From: Luteimicrobium subarcticum
GTDB taxonomy: Bacteria > Actinomycetota > Actinomycetes > Actinomycetales > Cellulomonadaceae
Direction: 5' to 3'
NCBI RefSeq assembly: GCF_002798015.1
Contig: NZ_PGTZ01000002.1
Coordinates: 1-52,775, forward strand
Length of the DNA: 52,775 bases
How positions within the stretch are numbered: the stretch's first letter is position 1; the number at the start of each line of letters is the position of its first letter. Below, in pieces: positions 7,476 through 15,205 of the stretch. Both the position numbers and the translations under genes were made by a program. The notes beneath the pieces are model-generated. The model worked only from the letters and a program-made list of their open reading frames with translations. It searched no databases and was not told the DNA's origin.

Positions 7476-8614
7476 TACCCATTTCCTCTAATGCGGATTG
7501 AGAGGCCGCCATTCTTTGTCGAGAACTTCCACTCTTCTTTGGGCATCTCGGCTGTGGTAGCCATGCGATAGGGAGCATCTACTCCCGCCTGCTGGAAAGC
7601 CGCCAATCGGCGATTATCGAGTGAAAATATCTCACCACCGCGTTCGACGAGACGGATCTGTGGGACATCTCTGGCCCTGACGCTCCCATTCCGGAGCCCT
7701 TCGGCAAGTGACTGAATCGTGGTGCCATCGCGGAACGTGTTCTTGATGCTGCTCTGACTGAACCTCACGGTTGCTGGATCGATAAAACCGCTATCCGCAA
7801 GGCGAGATGCGGTGCCTGCGACTCCCTTGGCGCCTGTCGATGCGGCTATCTTGCCACCTGCGGAGAGTTCGGGTCCGAGGTCGGGGACGATGGCCATGGC
7901 GGCGAGTCCGACGGAGGTGCCCCAGTCGTTGCCTTGGTCGTGGTAGCTGTCGGCACTGGTTGCGGCGAGCATCACGCCCATGACGGCGCAGGTCAGGCCC
8001 CCCGTCTCGGGGCAGGCCAGGGCGAGGGCCGCGGTCGCGGCGCCCATGGCGATGTCGGTTCGGTGGTCCCACAGTCCGTCGCGCAGACCGGTCACGTTCG
8101 CGCCCCAGTCGACCTGCTCCCCGCACAGGTCCGCGCATGCGGGGTACCCGCTGGTGGTGGAGCTGGTGGAGCTGCCACCGCCGTCGGTGTAGCTCGTCGC
8201 GGTGTAGGTGACGGTCCCGGTCGTTTTCGCGGTGCCGTCCGGTGCGGAGGTGGATGTGCTGCTGGGGGTGGTGGACGAGCCGCTGCCTGATCCGTGCCCG
8301 GTCAGGGCCCGCCACTCCCCTTCGGTCATGCCGTCCGGGTGCGGGTTGCTGGGGAGGTTCCCGGTGGGGTCGGTCCAGGTGGTGGGGTTGTTGTTCGCGT
8401 ACGAGTACGCGGCCCACTGCTGGGGGTCGCCGAGGTTCATGATCGGGTCGACCGAGACGAACCGGCCCACGGCGGGGTCGTAGTAGCGGGCACCGACCTG
8501 GGTCAGCCCGGTCGCGTCGGTGGGCTTGTCGAGGAAACCGTGGTCCCCGGGGAACGTGCCCCCCTGCCCGCCGCCCTGCCCGCGGGGCACACCGAACGGG
8601 TCCTGGTGACGCAC
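7475..8614 (-). CDS. 5'-truncated Rhs protein with DNRR (ParB-like) C-terminal toxin
   Basis: The open frame of 379 residues starts inside the Rhs core. It has DPFGVPRGQ, the RHS-associated core motif TGLTQVGARYYDPAVGRFVS, DPIMNLGDPQQWAAYSYANN, a Ser/Thr-rich linker, then a pre-toxin region. The last 100 residues read FSQSSIKNTFRDGTTIQSL, VPQIRLVERGGEIFSLDNRR and LAAFQQAGVDAPYR. DNRRLaAFQ is typical of a ParB/sulfiredoxin-like nuclease domain in Rhs toxins (from memory). Rhs homology continues upstream of the GTG at 8614 to about 8660 (QYAVTDTTNQLTV) and then stops abruptly against an opposite-strand copy. It lacks the secretion and YD-repeat parts, so it is probably a silent cassette. Confidence 0.75.
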   Translation of the reverse strand: MRHQDPFGVPRGQGGGQGGTFPGDHGFLDKPTDATGLTQVGARYYDPAVGRFVSVDPIMNLGDPQQWAAYSYANNNPTTWTDPTGNLPSNPHPDGMTEGEWRALTGHGSGSGSSTTPSSTSTSAPDGTAKTTGTVTYTATSYTDGGGSSTSSTTSGYPACADLCGEQVDWGANVTGLRDGLWDHRTDIAMGAATAALALACPETGGLTCAVMGVMLAATSADSYHDQGNDWGTSVGLAAMAIVPDLGPELSAGGKIAASTGAKGVAGTASRLADSGFIDPATVRFSQSSIKNTFRDGTTIQSLAEGLRNGSVRARDVPQIRLVERGGEIFSLDNRRLAAFQQAGVDAPYRMATTAEMPKEEWKFSTKNGGLSIRIRGNG

Positions 8615-8660
8615 CGTGAGCTGGTTCGTGGTGTCCGTGACCGCGTACTGCGCGGTCGTC
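8345..8660 (-). repeat. Rhs core repeat, inverted relative to 9368-9655
   Basis: The minus strand here encodes the same protein stretch as the plus strand at 9368-9655 (from QYAVTDTTNQLTVRHQDPFG through NNNPTTWTDPTG), with near-identical DNA. The main difference is a short glycine-coding insertion at about 8560-8580. The two copies face away from each other and form a long inverted repeat around 8660-9368, a likely substrate for inversion or gene conversion. Confidence 0.8.
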
Positions 8661-10466
8661 TCGGCAGGCCGCGAGCAGGCCCGCGCGGCGGTGGACGGGC
8701 CGACGACGAGCGGGCATGCCGCTGACTACCAGTGTTTCTCGTATGACGGGTTGCGGCGTCTGACGCAGGCGTGGACCCCGAGGACGGCGGACTGCGGGGT
8801 CTCGGGCCGTACGGCGTCGAACCTGGGTGGTGCGGCGCCGTGCTGGTCGTCCTACGGGTATGACGTGGTGGGGAACCGGGCGTCGGTGGTGGGTCACGGT
8901 ACCGACGGGTCGACGACGACGAGCGTGTACTCGTACGACGGGTCGGGTGGTGCGGGTCCGCACGCGGTCACGAGGGTCGCGACGACGTCGAGCGCGGTGG
9001 GTGTCGCGCAGGTCGACTCTGCGTTCGCCTACGACAAGACCGGGAACATGGTCTCGCGGGCGGTGGGCGGTACAGACGCCCAGACGCTTGCGTGGGACGC
9101 GGGCGGTCGGCTCGCGGGTGTGGCGACGACCTCGAGCGGCGTCTCGCAGGGCCTGTTCGTGTACTCGGCGGACGGGGACCGTCTCCTACGCCGTCAGGGC
9201 GGGACGGTCACGGCGTACCTGCCCGGTGGGCAGGAGCTCACGTTGACGACCGCGACGTCGACGCTGGCCGCGACGCGGTACTACACGGTCGGTGGGCAGA
9301 CCATCGCGGTGCGCACCGGGTCGGGACCGAGCGGGGTGACTACCCTGGTCCCCGACGCCCAGGGCACCGCGCAGTACGCGGTCACGGACACCACCAACCA
9401 GCTCACGGTGCGTCACCAGGACCCGTTCGGCGTGCCCCGCGGGCAGGGGGGCACGTTCCCGGGGGACCACGGGTTCCTCGACAAGCCCGCCGACGCGACC
9501 GGGTTGACCCAGGTCGGTGCCCGCTACTACGACCCCGCCCTGGGCCGGTTCGTCTCGGTAGACCCGGTCATGGACCTCGGCGACCCGCAGCAGTGGGCCG
9601 CGTACTCATACGCGAACAACAACCCCACCACCTGGACCGACCCCACCGGCCTTGCACCGATCGGGATGACCTTGCCCGACGGACGCCACGGCGGCACACA
9701 CTCGGACACCTCGACGGGCTCGACCACCACCTCCAGCAGCACATCCACGTCCACTCCGGACGGGCCGCCGACGACGACCTCAAGGTCGACCATCTGGTGG
9801 GCAACCCCGGACGGGATCGGAGGAGCGATCGGCGACTGGGTCTCGACGCACCAGGAGATCGTCAAGGAAGTCGCTCCGAACACGATCCCGGGCTACTCCC
9901 AGTACCAGTTCACGAGCCGCACCTACACGGCGTTCCAGGCAGGGGACTTCTCCCAGTGGGGCGGATTCATGGGCTGGAACGAAGAGCTCAAGTTCCAGGT
10001 AGGGATCACCGCGCTCGACCTCACTGGCGTCGGCGAAGGCGTCTCCCTGCTCGCCGCACCCGCACGCGCAGGCCTCAAGACCACTGCCGAGGCTAGTGTT
10101 GAAGGCGCGGGAGCGGACGCTACTCTCTCTGCCGCGGGAAGCCCTGCAAGGTTGACACTCCCTGAACTTCGCGCTGCGGCCGACGCTACGGTTCCGAGCG
10201 GTCTCACACGGGCGCAGTGGGGCAAGATGGTTTGGGGCGCCGGCGGGGGCGGAGGAGCGGCAGCGACTAACGCAAGGGCGCTAATCGGTCGTTCTGCCGA
10301 ACAACTCGGCCAGATTCCCGGTCTGAATGTCTCGTCCGCAACGGCATGGCGCGACTTCTATCGCCAAGCCGTGGAGGATGGTCGCGGAGTCGCTAACCCG
10401 GCAAATGCAACGAACCAAGCGCGCGTCGAACTCCTCAATGACATTATAGTTAACCTCGGGGGTTGA
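8616..10466 (+). CDS. 5'-truncated Rhs protein with WRDFY C-terminal domain
   Basis: The frame opens at GTG 8616, but its first 25 or so codons are antisense to the neighbouring Rhs copy. Real Rhs sequence starts near 8710 (DYQCFSYDGLRRLTQAW). It contains three or four YD repeats (FAYDKTGNMVSRAVGG, FVYSADGDRLLRRQGG), the core TGLTQVGARYYDPALGRFVS, and the linker GDWVSTHQEIVKEVAPNTIP. The C-terminal domain of about 110 residues contains LTRAQWGKMVWGAGGGGGAA, GLNVSSATAWRDFYRQAV and NPANATNQARVELLNDII. That domain resembles DUF4951 (QWG..mWG, WRDFY) and is the presumed toxin. There is no signal peptide or full N terminus, so expression as a secreted toxin is doubtful. Confidence 0.7.
   Translation: MSWFVVSVTAYCAVVSAGREQARAAVDGPTTSGHAADYQCFSYDGLRRLTQAWTPRTADCGVSGRTASNLGGAAPCWSSYGYDVVGNRASVVGHGTDGSTTTSVYSYDGSGGAGPHAVTRVATTSSAVGVAQVDSAFAYDKTGNMVSRAVGGTDAQTLAWDAGGRLAGVATTSSGVSQGLFVYSADGDRLLRRQGGTVTAYLPGGQELTLTTATSTLAATRYYTVGGQTIAVRTGSGPSGVTTLVPDAQGTAQYAVTDTTNQLTVRHQDPFGVPRGQGGTFPGDHGFLDKPADATGLTQVGARYYDPALGRFVSVDPVMDLGDPQQWAAYSYANNNPTTWTDPTGLAPIGMTLPDGRHGGTHSDTSTGSTTTSSSTSTSTPDGPPTTTSRSTIWWATPDGIGGAIGDWVSTHQEIVKEVAPNTIPGYSQYQFTSRTYTAFQAGDFSQWGGFMGWNEELKFQVGITALDLTGVGEGVSLLAAPARAGLKTTAEASVEGAGADATLSAAGSPARLTLPELRAAADATVPSGLTRAQWGKMVWGAGGGGGAAATNARALIGRSAEQLGQIPGLNVSSATAWRDFYRQAVEDGRGVANPANATNQARVELLNDIIVNLGG
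8710..10090 (+). repeat. Rhs core, direct repeat of 12190-13475
   Basis: From the SNLGGAAP.WS stretch (about 8820) to LLAAPARAGLKTT (about 10083), this segment and the one at 12190-13475 encode nearly the same protein and share long identical DNA runs. The variable linker at about 9655-9770 is the main difference. Copies diverge sharply just after AGLKTT, exactly where the toxin domains begin. Recombination between the repeats would swap or delete the toxin cassettes lying between them. Confidence 0.85.
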
Positions 10467-10471
10467 TCAGG

Positions 10472-10744
10472 ATGAAGGCAGCAAGCGAAAACGGCAACAA
10501 TGGGGAATATGTCCTTATTCTGCGGCCCGCAGGAGACAGTCCACTGACAGTACTTTTCGAGCCTGGTGCGGGCGAGTTCGAACTTGAGCCGGCAACGGAG
10601 TTCAGAATCGAGATATCGGGCGCGGAGGATGAACGTTTGGAGTTTTCGCACGGGGATGGCTTTGTTGCCGTTTGGCCGAGCCCAGCGCTCACTATTCGCG
10701 TAACCGACGGCAGCGGTGCCGATCTTCGGCTGCTTGGCTACTGA
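10472..10744 (+). CDS. Putative immunity protein for the WRDFY toxin
   Basis: The 90-residue protein starts at ATG 10472, five bases after the Rhs stop, with a weak purine-rich site (gatcagg). It is acidic and beta-rich: EYVLILRPAGDSPLTVLFEP, FELEPATEFRIEISG, RLEFSHGDGFVAVWP and a terminal LTIRVTDGSGADLRLLGY. Alternating hydrophobic strands suggest a beta sandwich. I do not recognise the family. Position immediately behind a toxin domain and AT-richer codons support an immunity role. Confidence 0.6.
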   Translation: MKAASENGNNGEYVLILRPAGDSPLTVLFEPGAGEFELEPATEFRIEISGAEDERLEFSHGDGFVAVWPSPALTIRVTDGSGADLRLLGY

Positions 10745-11022
10745 TCAAAGTGGCTCATCGCAGATGAGGGTGCAGCAGCGGCCTGAAGCCGCCGGCTTCC
10801 AGGAGCGAGCGAGCAATGTAGTGGGTGAGCTTGCGGAACCCAGGGCGGAGCTGCGCAAGTGCTCGAGGCGTCCGTTGATCGCCTCCGTCGGTCCGTTGCT
10901 GGTGCCGTGCAGGTCGAAGAACGCCCGCACGTCAGCGGCGCGCTTCGTCAATGTCCGCCCGAGCGTGACGAGCTCGCCCAGGGCCTCCGGAACGCCGCTG
11001 CTGTCCGAGTCGATCACTAAGG
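10745..11022 (-). pseudogene. C-terminal remnant of a second ISL3-like transposase
   Basis: The minus strand reads LGRTLTKRAADVRAFFDLHG followed by TSNGPTEAINGRLEHLR, the C-terminal glutamate-containing signature of ISL3 transposases (NGPTEAiNG). After that the frame is lost; shifting it gives ARSLLEAGG and RPLLHPHLR with a stop at 10755-10757. The sequence differs from the intact ISL3 element at 5754, so it is a different element. Its 5' part is gone, replaced at about 11022 by the Hint-toxin fragment on the other strand. Confidence 0.75.
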
Positions 11023-11023
11023 C

Positions 11024-11783
11024 TTGTTCAAGTTCGGGAACTCGTCGTTCGTCAACAGTGCGGGCAAAGCGTGCTCTTCGCGGGCTCGACAGCTGTCTTG
11101 CTCGCTGACGGCACGCAAAAGCACATCAGGGACGTCACGACCGGCGACAAGGTGCTCGCCACCGACCCCGAGACTGGCGAGCAAGCCTCCGAGCCCGTCG
11201 AGCAGGTCTTCACGCACACCGACCACTCCTACAAGGTCACCCTTGACGACGGCACCAGCCTGACCACCACGGCCAACCGTCCCTTCTGGTCAGCCACCGA
11301 CAACCAGTTCGAACGCGCCGACCACCTCACCACCGGCGAAAGGGTCCTCGGGGCCGATGGCAAGCCCCACACCATCGCCGCATCCCGACCCACCACCCAC
11401 GTCGGCACCGCCGACAACCTGTCCATCCGCAACATCCATACCTACCATGTAGGTGCCGACGACATCCTCGTCCACAACACCTGTGCCGAACCATTTCTCG
11501 ACGATGCCGGTGAAATATATGTGCGGGGCAAGCATACGACGTCGGGTGCAACTCGCGACGCCTCGAAGGGCTATTTTCACGATGACGAAGACCTCTATGA
11601 TTTGGCAGAAGACGCAGGAAATTTCCCGCATCTGTCCAGTCCAACGGAAACTGCCTGCGCGTGTGTGACGCCGGCAGGCCAATCGGGGTCGATATCGAGG
11701 CCGGGCTGGCGATTTCCGCCTATAGCGTGATAAGCGATCAATTTGGCGGCGTAGTAACCATGCCCCCAGGCGTACCCAGATAA
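11024..11783 (+). pseudogene. Hint-domain polymorphic toxin, 5'-truncated with two frameshifts
   Basis: The start reads FKFGNSSFVNSAGKACS. After a missing T at about 11077 it continues FAGSTAVLLADGTQKHIRDV, GDKVLATDPETG, VTLDDGTSLTTTANRPFW and TYHVGADDILVHNTC: a complete Hint (pretoxin-HINT) autoprocessing domain with its nucleophile Cys, TxxRPFW motif and terminal HN. The toxin domain follows: EPFLDDAGEIYVRGKHTTSG, GYFHDDEDLYDLAEDAGNFP. After a second shift near 11635 it continues NGNCLRVCDAGRPIGVDIEA and VVTMPPGVPR to TAA 11781. The RGKH..., GyFHddedL and VVTM.PG motifs are seen in other actinobacterial toxins (from memory). It is inactive as it stands. Confidence 0.75.
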
Positions 11784-11792
11784 GGAGGTTCC

Positions 11793-12083
11793 ATGGGAAC
11801 GACCATATGGATTCGATCTTACACTGGAGAAGTAATCCGACGAGGTGCCATCGACGTGACACGACTGCTCAAGGAAGCGCAACTTCGTGAATTGCCCTTC
11901 TTGGCGGGTGTCGACGAATACGACGACACGATCTTCAACCGGCGTCAAACGCACACGGTGGCACTAGAACTAGTTGAACTGCGAGAGATGACGGAGATCC
12001 GGAACCAGGTCGAAGATATCGAAGCAGCTATTGGAATCGTTCAGCAACGGCCGCATCGCTACTTGGTATTCAACGGCGACTAG
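11793..12083 (+). CDS. Putative immunity protein for the Hint/RGKH toxin
   Basis: The 96-residue protein is preceded by the strongest ribosome site in the island: the toxin's TAA stop is embedded in TAAGGAGG, nine bases before the ATG. It reads MGTTIWIRSYTGEVIRRGAI, RLLKEAQLRELPFLAGVDEY and a helical end EMTEIRNQVEDIEAAIGIVQ. The frame is intact while the toxin carries two frameshifts. I do not recognise the family; the role is inferred from position and from the overlap of stop codon and ribosome site. Confidence 0.65.
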   Translation: MGTTIWIRSYTGEVIRRGAIDVTRLLKEAQLRELPFLAGVDEYDDTIFNRRQTHTVALELVELREMTEIRNQVEDIEAAIGIVQQRPHRYLVFNGD

Positions 12084-12189
12084 CCTCGATTCTTCATCAG
12101 GCTGCGGCATGAGGCTGTGGCGTTTCCCCGCCAGTGTGAGTCTGTCGAGAGATGGCGGGTCGGTCCCGGCCTGAAAGCGGTCGGGTCGT

Positions 12190-13838
12190 ACGGTGTCGAA
12201 TCTGGGTGGTGCGGCGCCGTACTGGTCGACCTTCGGGTATGACGAGGTCGGGAACCGGACGTCGGTGGTCAATCACGCGGGCGACGGGACGACGACGACG
12301 AGCGCGTACCCGTATGACGGGTCGGGGAGCGCGGGTCCGCACGCGGTCACGAAGGTCGCGACGACGTCGAGCGCGACGGGTGTGGGTGAGGTCGACTCCA
12401 CGTTCGCCTACGACCAGGCCGGGAACATGGTCTCCCGGGCGGTTGGTGGGAAGGACGCCCAGTCCCTGACCTGGGACGCCGACGGGGAACTCTCCGGGGT
12501 CAAGAAGACGTCGTCGGGCGCGTCGCAGGGCACGTACGTGTACTCGGCGGACGGTGACCGGCTGCTGCGCCGCCAGGGCAAAACACCGTGACCGCGTACC
12601 TGCCTGGTGGGCAGGAGCTCACGTTGACCGGGGCGTCCACGCTGTCGGCGACCCGGTACTACACGCTGGGTGGGCAGACGGTCGCGGTGCGGACCGCTCC
12701 CGCCCTGGCGGGGGTCACGACCCTGATCCCGGACACGCAGAACACTGCGCAGTACGCGGTCACCGACACCACGAACAAGCTGACCGTCAAGCGTCAGGAC
12801 CCGTTCGGTGGGGTGCGGGGGCAGGCGGGGACGTTCCCTGGTGACCACGGGTTCCTCGACAAGCCCACCGACACCACCGGGCTGACGCAGGTCGGTGCCC
12901 GCTACTACGACCCCGGTCTGGGACGGTTCATCTCCGTCGACCCGATCATGGACCTCGCCGACCCCCAGCAGTGGTCCGCGTACGCGTACGCGAACAACAA
13001 CCCCACCACCTGGTCCGACCCGACCGGGCTGGTCCCGGCCTACGATCCGGGTGCAAGTGACGTCCTGCGTCCCGGTGTCGACGACAACCCTGGTGTCGCA
13101 CAGCACCGCAGGCACGTGTCCACACCGGCGTCGACGCCTGCCGCGCCGGCGACGACGACAGCGAAGTCGACGATCTGGTGGGCGACCCCGAGCGGGATCG
13201 GGGGCAAGGTCGGCGACTGGGTCTCGACGCACCAGGAGACCGTCAAGGAAGTCGCTCTCAACGCGATCCCCGGCTACTCCCAGTACCAGTTCACCAACCG
13301 CACCTACACCGCGTTCCAGACCGGGGACTTCTCCCAGTGGGGCGGATTCACCGGCTGGAACGAAGAGCTCAGGTTCCAGGTCGGGATCACCGTCCTCGAC
13401 TTCACCGGCGTCGGCGAAGGCCTCTCCTTGCTCGCCGCACCCGCACGCGCAGGCCTCAAGACCACTGTTAAAGTCGGCGCCGAAGACTTAGAGGCAAACA
13501 CCGCAGATGAGGCGCTCGCCGCTGCGCGTTCACAGCGAGACGCACTCGCGGCTGAGGTCGGGTCGTCGAAGGCGACTGTGACTGGTGGGTACGACCCCGC
13601 GCGCGGACCGAGCAGCGCGATCTCGGGCTGCAACAGGAACCCGCTTGGATGCGCGGAGAACGATGTCGAGCGCCAGTTGGGGATCGACCCGTCGGGCATC
13701 CAGTTCACTGAGGCGATCCGGCCGCGAACAGGCCAACAAGTTCCGATCTGCCACGACTGCCAAGTGCGCTATGGTCCGTCCCAGTTCCCCGCTGGGACGC
13801 TGCACAAGCCAGGCGGACGATGGGATGAACTCGGATGA
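12190..13838 (+). pseudogene. 5'-truncated, frameshifted Rhs protein with YwqJ-like deaminase toxin
   Basis: Rhs YD repeats begin at about 12190 (SNLGGAAPYWSTFGYDEVG). At 12580-12586 an extra A in an A-run changes RRQGNTVTAY to RRQGKTP-stop; the frame resumes from about 12588 (VTAYLPGGQELTL). The rest is a normal Rhs core (TGLTQVGARYYDPGLGRFIS) and linker, ending in about 85 residues with GGYDPARGPSSAISG, NPLGCAENDVERQLG, FTEAIRPRTGQQVPICHDC and GPSQFPAGTL. CAE plus the downstream paired cysteines (ICHDC) match the zinc site of YwqJ-like deaminase toxins, which deaminate nucleic-acid bases. The toxin stop overlaps the next gene. Confidence 0.8.
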
Positions 13839-14371
13839 TCATTGAAAGACTGATGGAGCGGGTCGACTGGAACTCGCTCCGCTCGGCGAGCGGATCCTCA
13901 GGGTTCGTTCCTGGTGCAGTCCGTGAGTTGCTTGCCGCTCGCACTGCTCCGGAGGCCGAGGTCGCGTACTGGAAGCTGGACAACAGCGTTGTCGTTCAGG
14001 GCCAGCTCTTTGAGTCCGCGAGGTGGGTGGTCGGACCGCTTCTCGTCGCGTTGAGTCAGCCCCGCGCAGCGTTCGTCCGGGAGCGGATCGCGAACCTGCT
14101 TGTGGAGATCGCGTTCGGAGAACCACATGAGCGCGAACTCGCGTCTAAGGGAGATCCGGATCTCGCGGCGCGCTGCATCGACGAGTTGCGGAAAGCGTTG
14201 CCGACCTTCTACGGCATGCTTGATGATTCGACGCCGATGCTGAGGCTTGGTGGCCTGGACCTGCTGGATGCAGCAGAAGCCGATCGCGACAGGATGGCAG
14301 CCGCAGCTTCGGGCTTGCTCCATGACCCGGACGCGAAGGTCGCGCGACGGGCCGCCGAACTGGCTTCGTGA
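13835..14371 (+). CDS. HEAT-like immunity protein for the YwqJ-like deaminase toxin
   Basis: The 178-residue protein starts at the ATG overlapping the toxin TGA (ATGA). It is mostly helical. The helices include VDWNSLRSASGSSGFVPGAV, FESARWVVGPLLVALSQPRA, FVRERIANLLVEIAFGEPHE, CIDELRKALPTFYGMLDDST, MLRLGGLDLLDAAEADRDRM and a final LLHDPDAKVARRAAELA. The repeated antiparallel helix pairs (vR..a..Ll..) are HEAT/Armadillo-like, a fold widely used by immunity proteins. The gene is intact. Direct overlap with the deaminase toxin makes it the cognate antidote by inference. Confidence 0.7.
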   Translation: MIIERLMERVDWNSLRSASGSSGFVPGAVRELLAARTAPEAEVAYWKLDNSVVVQGQLFESARWVVGPLLVALSQPRAAFVRERIANLLVEIAFGEPHERELASKGDPDLAARCIDELRKALPTFYGMLDDSTPMLRLGGLDLLDAAEADRDRMAAAASGLLHDPDAKVARRAAELAS

Positions 14372-14414
14372 CGTCAGAGTCCCAGTATGAATAGTTGTGG
14401 TCATCATGGTGCCC

Positions 14415-14852
14415 ATGGTTGACGACTTTGGGACGGGCTGGACAAGGCTCGTAAGTCTCAGCGGAGATCTGTGGCTCGGGCTGGCAGGAGGAGAACTGTA
14501 CGTGGGTAGCCACGATGCGCCGATTCGGCGCGTCGATCGCGCCCGTCCGACAGGCCTTCTCCCGCTGCTCGAACGTCCGCGTCCTGCAGTCATCGCCGAA
14601 CTTCGGCAGTGTGAGCGGGACGTCGGACTGGGCGACGGCTTCCTTGTGGCCTTCATCCCCTTCGGCGCGATCCTTGCCGAGGCAGTGGCTTCGGAACTCG
14701 ACTATTGGGTTCACTTGGCGCTCGATTGGCTGGAGGAATACTCCGAGAAGAATGTGGCGACGGGGCTCCTGTCGAAAATCGAGCATGCCGCCTGGGCCAC
14801 ACAGCATGCACGCCACCGATCTCGGCACCTCAGCAAGCGGTTTGCCGGCTGA
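14415..14852 (+). CDS. Hypothetical protein, possible orphan immunity protein
   Basis: About 145 residues from the ATG at 14415 (VDDFGTGWTRLVSLSGDLWL). An upstream GTG at 14397 and ATG at 14406 are in frame but add only a hydrophobic VIMVP stub, and no start has a clear ribosome site. The N-terminal half is beta-rich (GLAGGELYVGSHDAPIRRV), and the C-terminal half is helical with FIPFGAILAEAVASELDYWV, ALDWLEEYS and ARHRSRHLSKRF. I do not recognise it. It follows the deaminase immunity gene on the same strand after 43 bases and is the last gene of the island, which fits an extra antidote. Confidence 0.5.
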   Translation: MVDDFGTGWTRLVSLSGDLWLGLAGGELYVGSHDAPIRRVDRARPTGLLPLLERPRPAVIAELRQCERDVGLGDGFLVAFIPFGAILAEAVASELDYWVHLALDWLEEYSEKNVATGLLSKIEHAAWATQHARHRSRHLSKRFAG

Positions 14853-15205
14853 CTGCCCTGCCGGGAGAGTCCCACTCGGGAAATATTTCCGATTGCGGCG
14901 GTCTGGCCTCGTCGCCGAGAAGGCAGACATGAGGGTCGTTTGGTCGAGAGCGTCCGCTCATCCCCCTGGCGGCCAATCCTGAAGTCGACATGCGGGAGAG
15001 TGCCTCGCCCCCGATTTATCGAGGCTGGCAAGCCCGGATGAATGAAGGGTGCCTTGCTTGCGGGGTGTGCCTCTGACGGTCGGCCACAGGAACCACCCCG
15101 GGCCGGCAAGGTTCAACGGGTGTACGTGCGTCGAGTCCGGCCCACCGGCTGCACCGTCGGCGTGCTCGACCCACCCGCACCTGCACCAATGGCAGACTTG
15201 CCCGC
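14853..15205. other. Intergenic boundary between toxin island and conserved core
   Basis: About 350 bases without a supported gene. GC falls at the left (aaatatttcc near 14881) and rises to core levels toward mtrA. Short frames have no family features. The mtrA promoter should lie here, but I could not identify convincing -35/-10 boxes, a tRNA or an attachment site. Confidence 0.5.

Noticed and set aside
14853-15205. Attachment site or tRNA at the island-core boundary
   Set aside because: I looked for a tRNA-like cloverleaf and for direct repeats against the left end of the island and found none.
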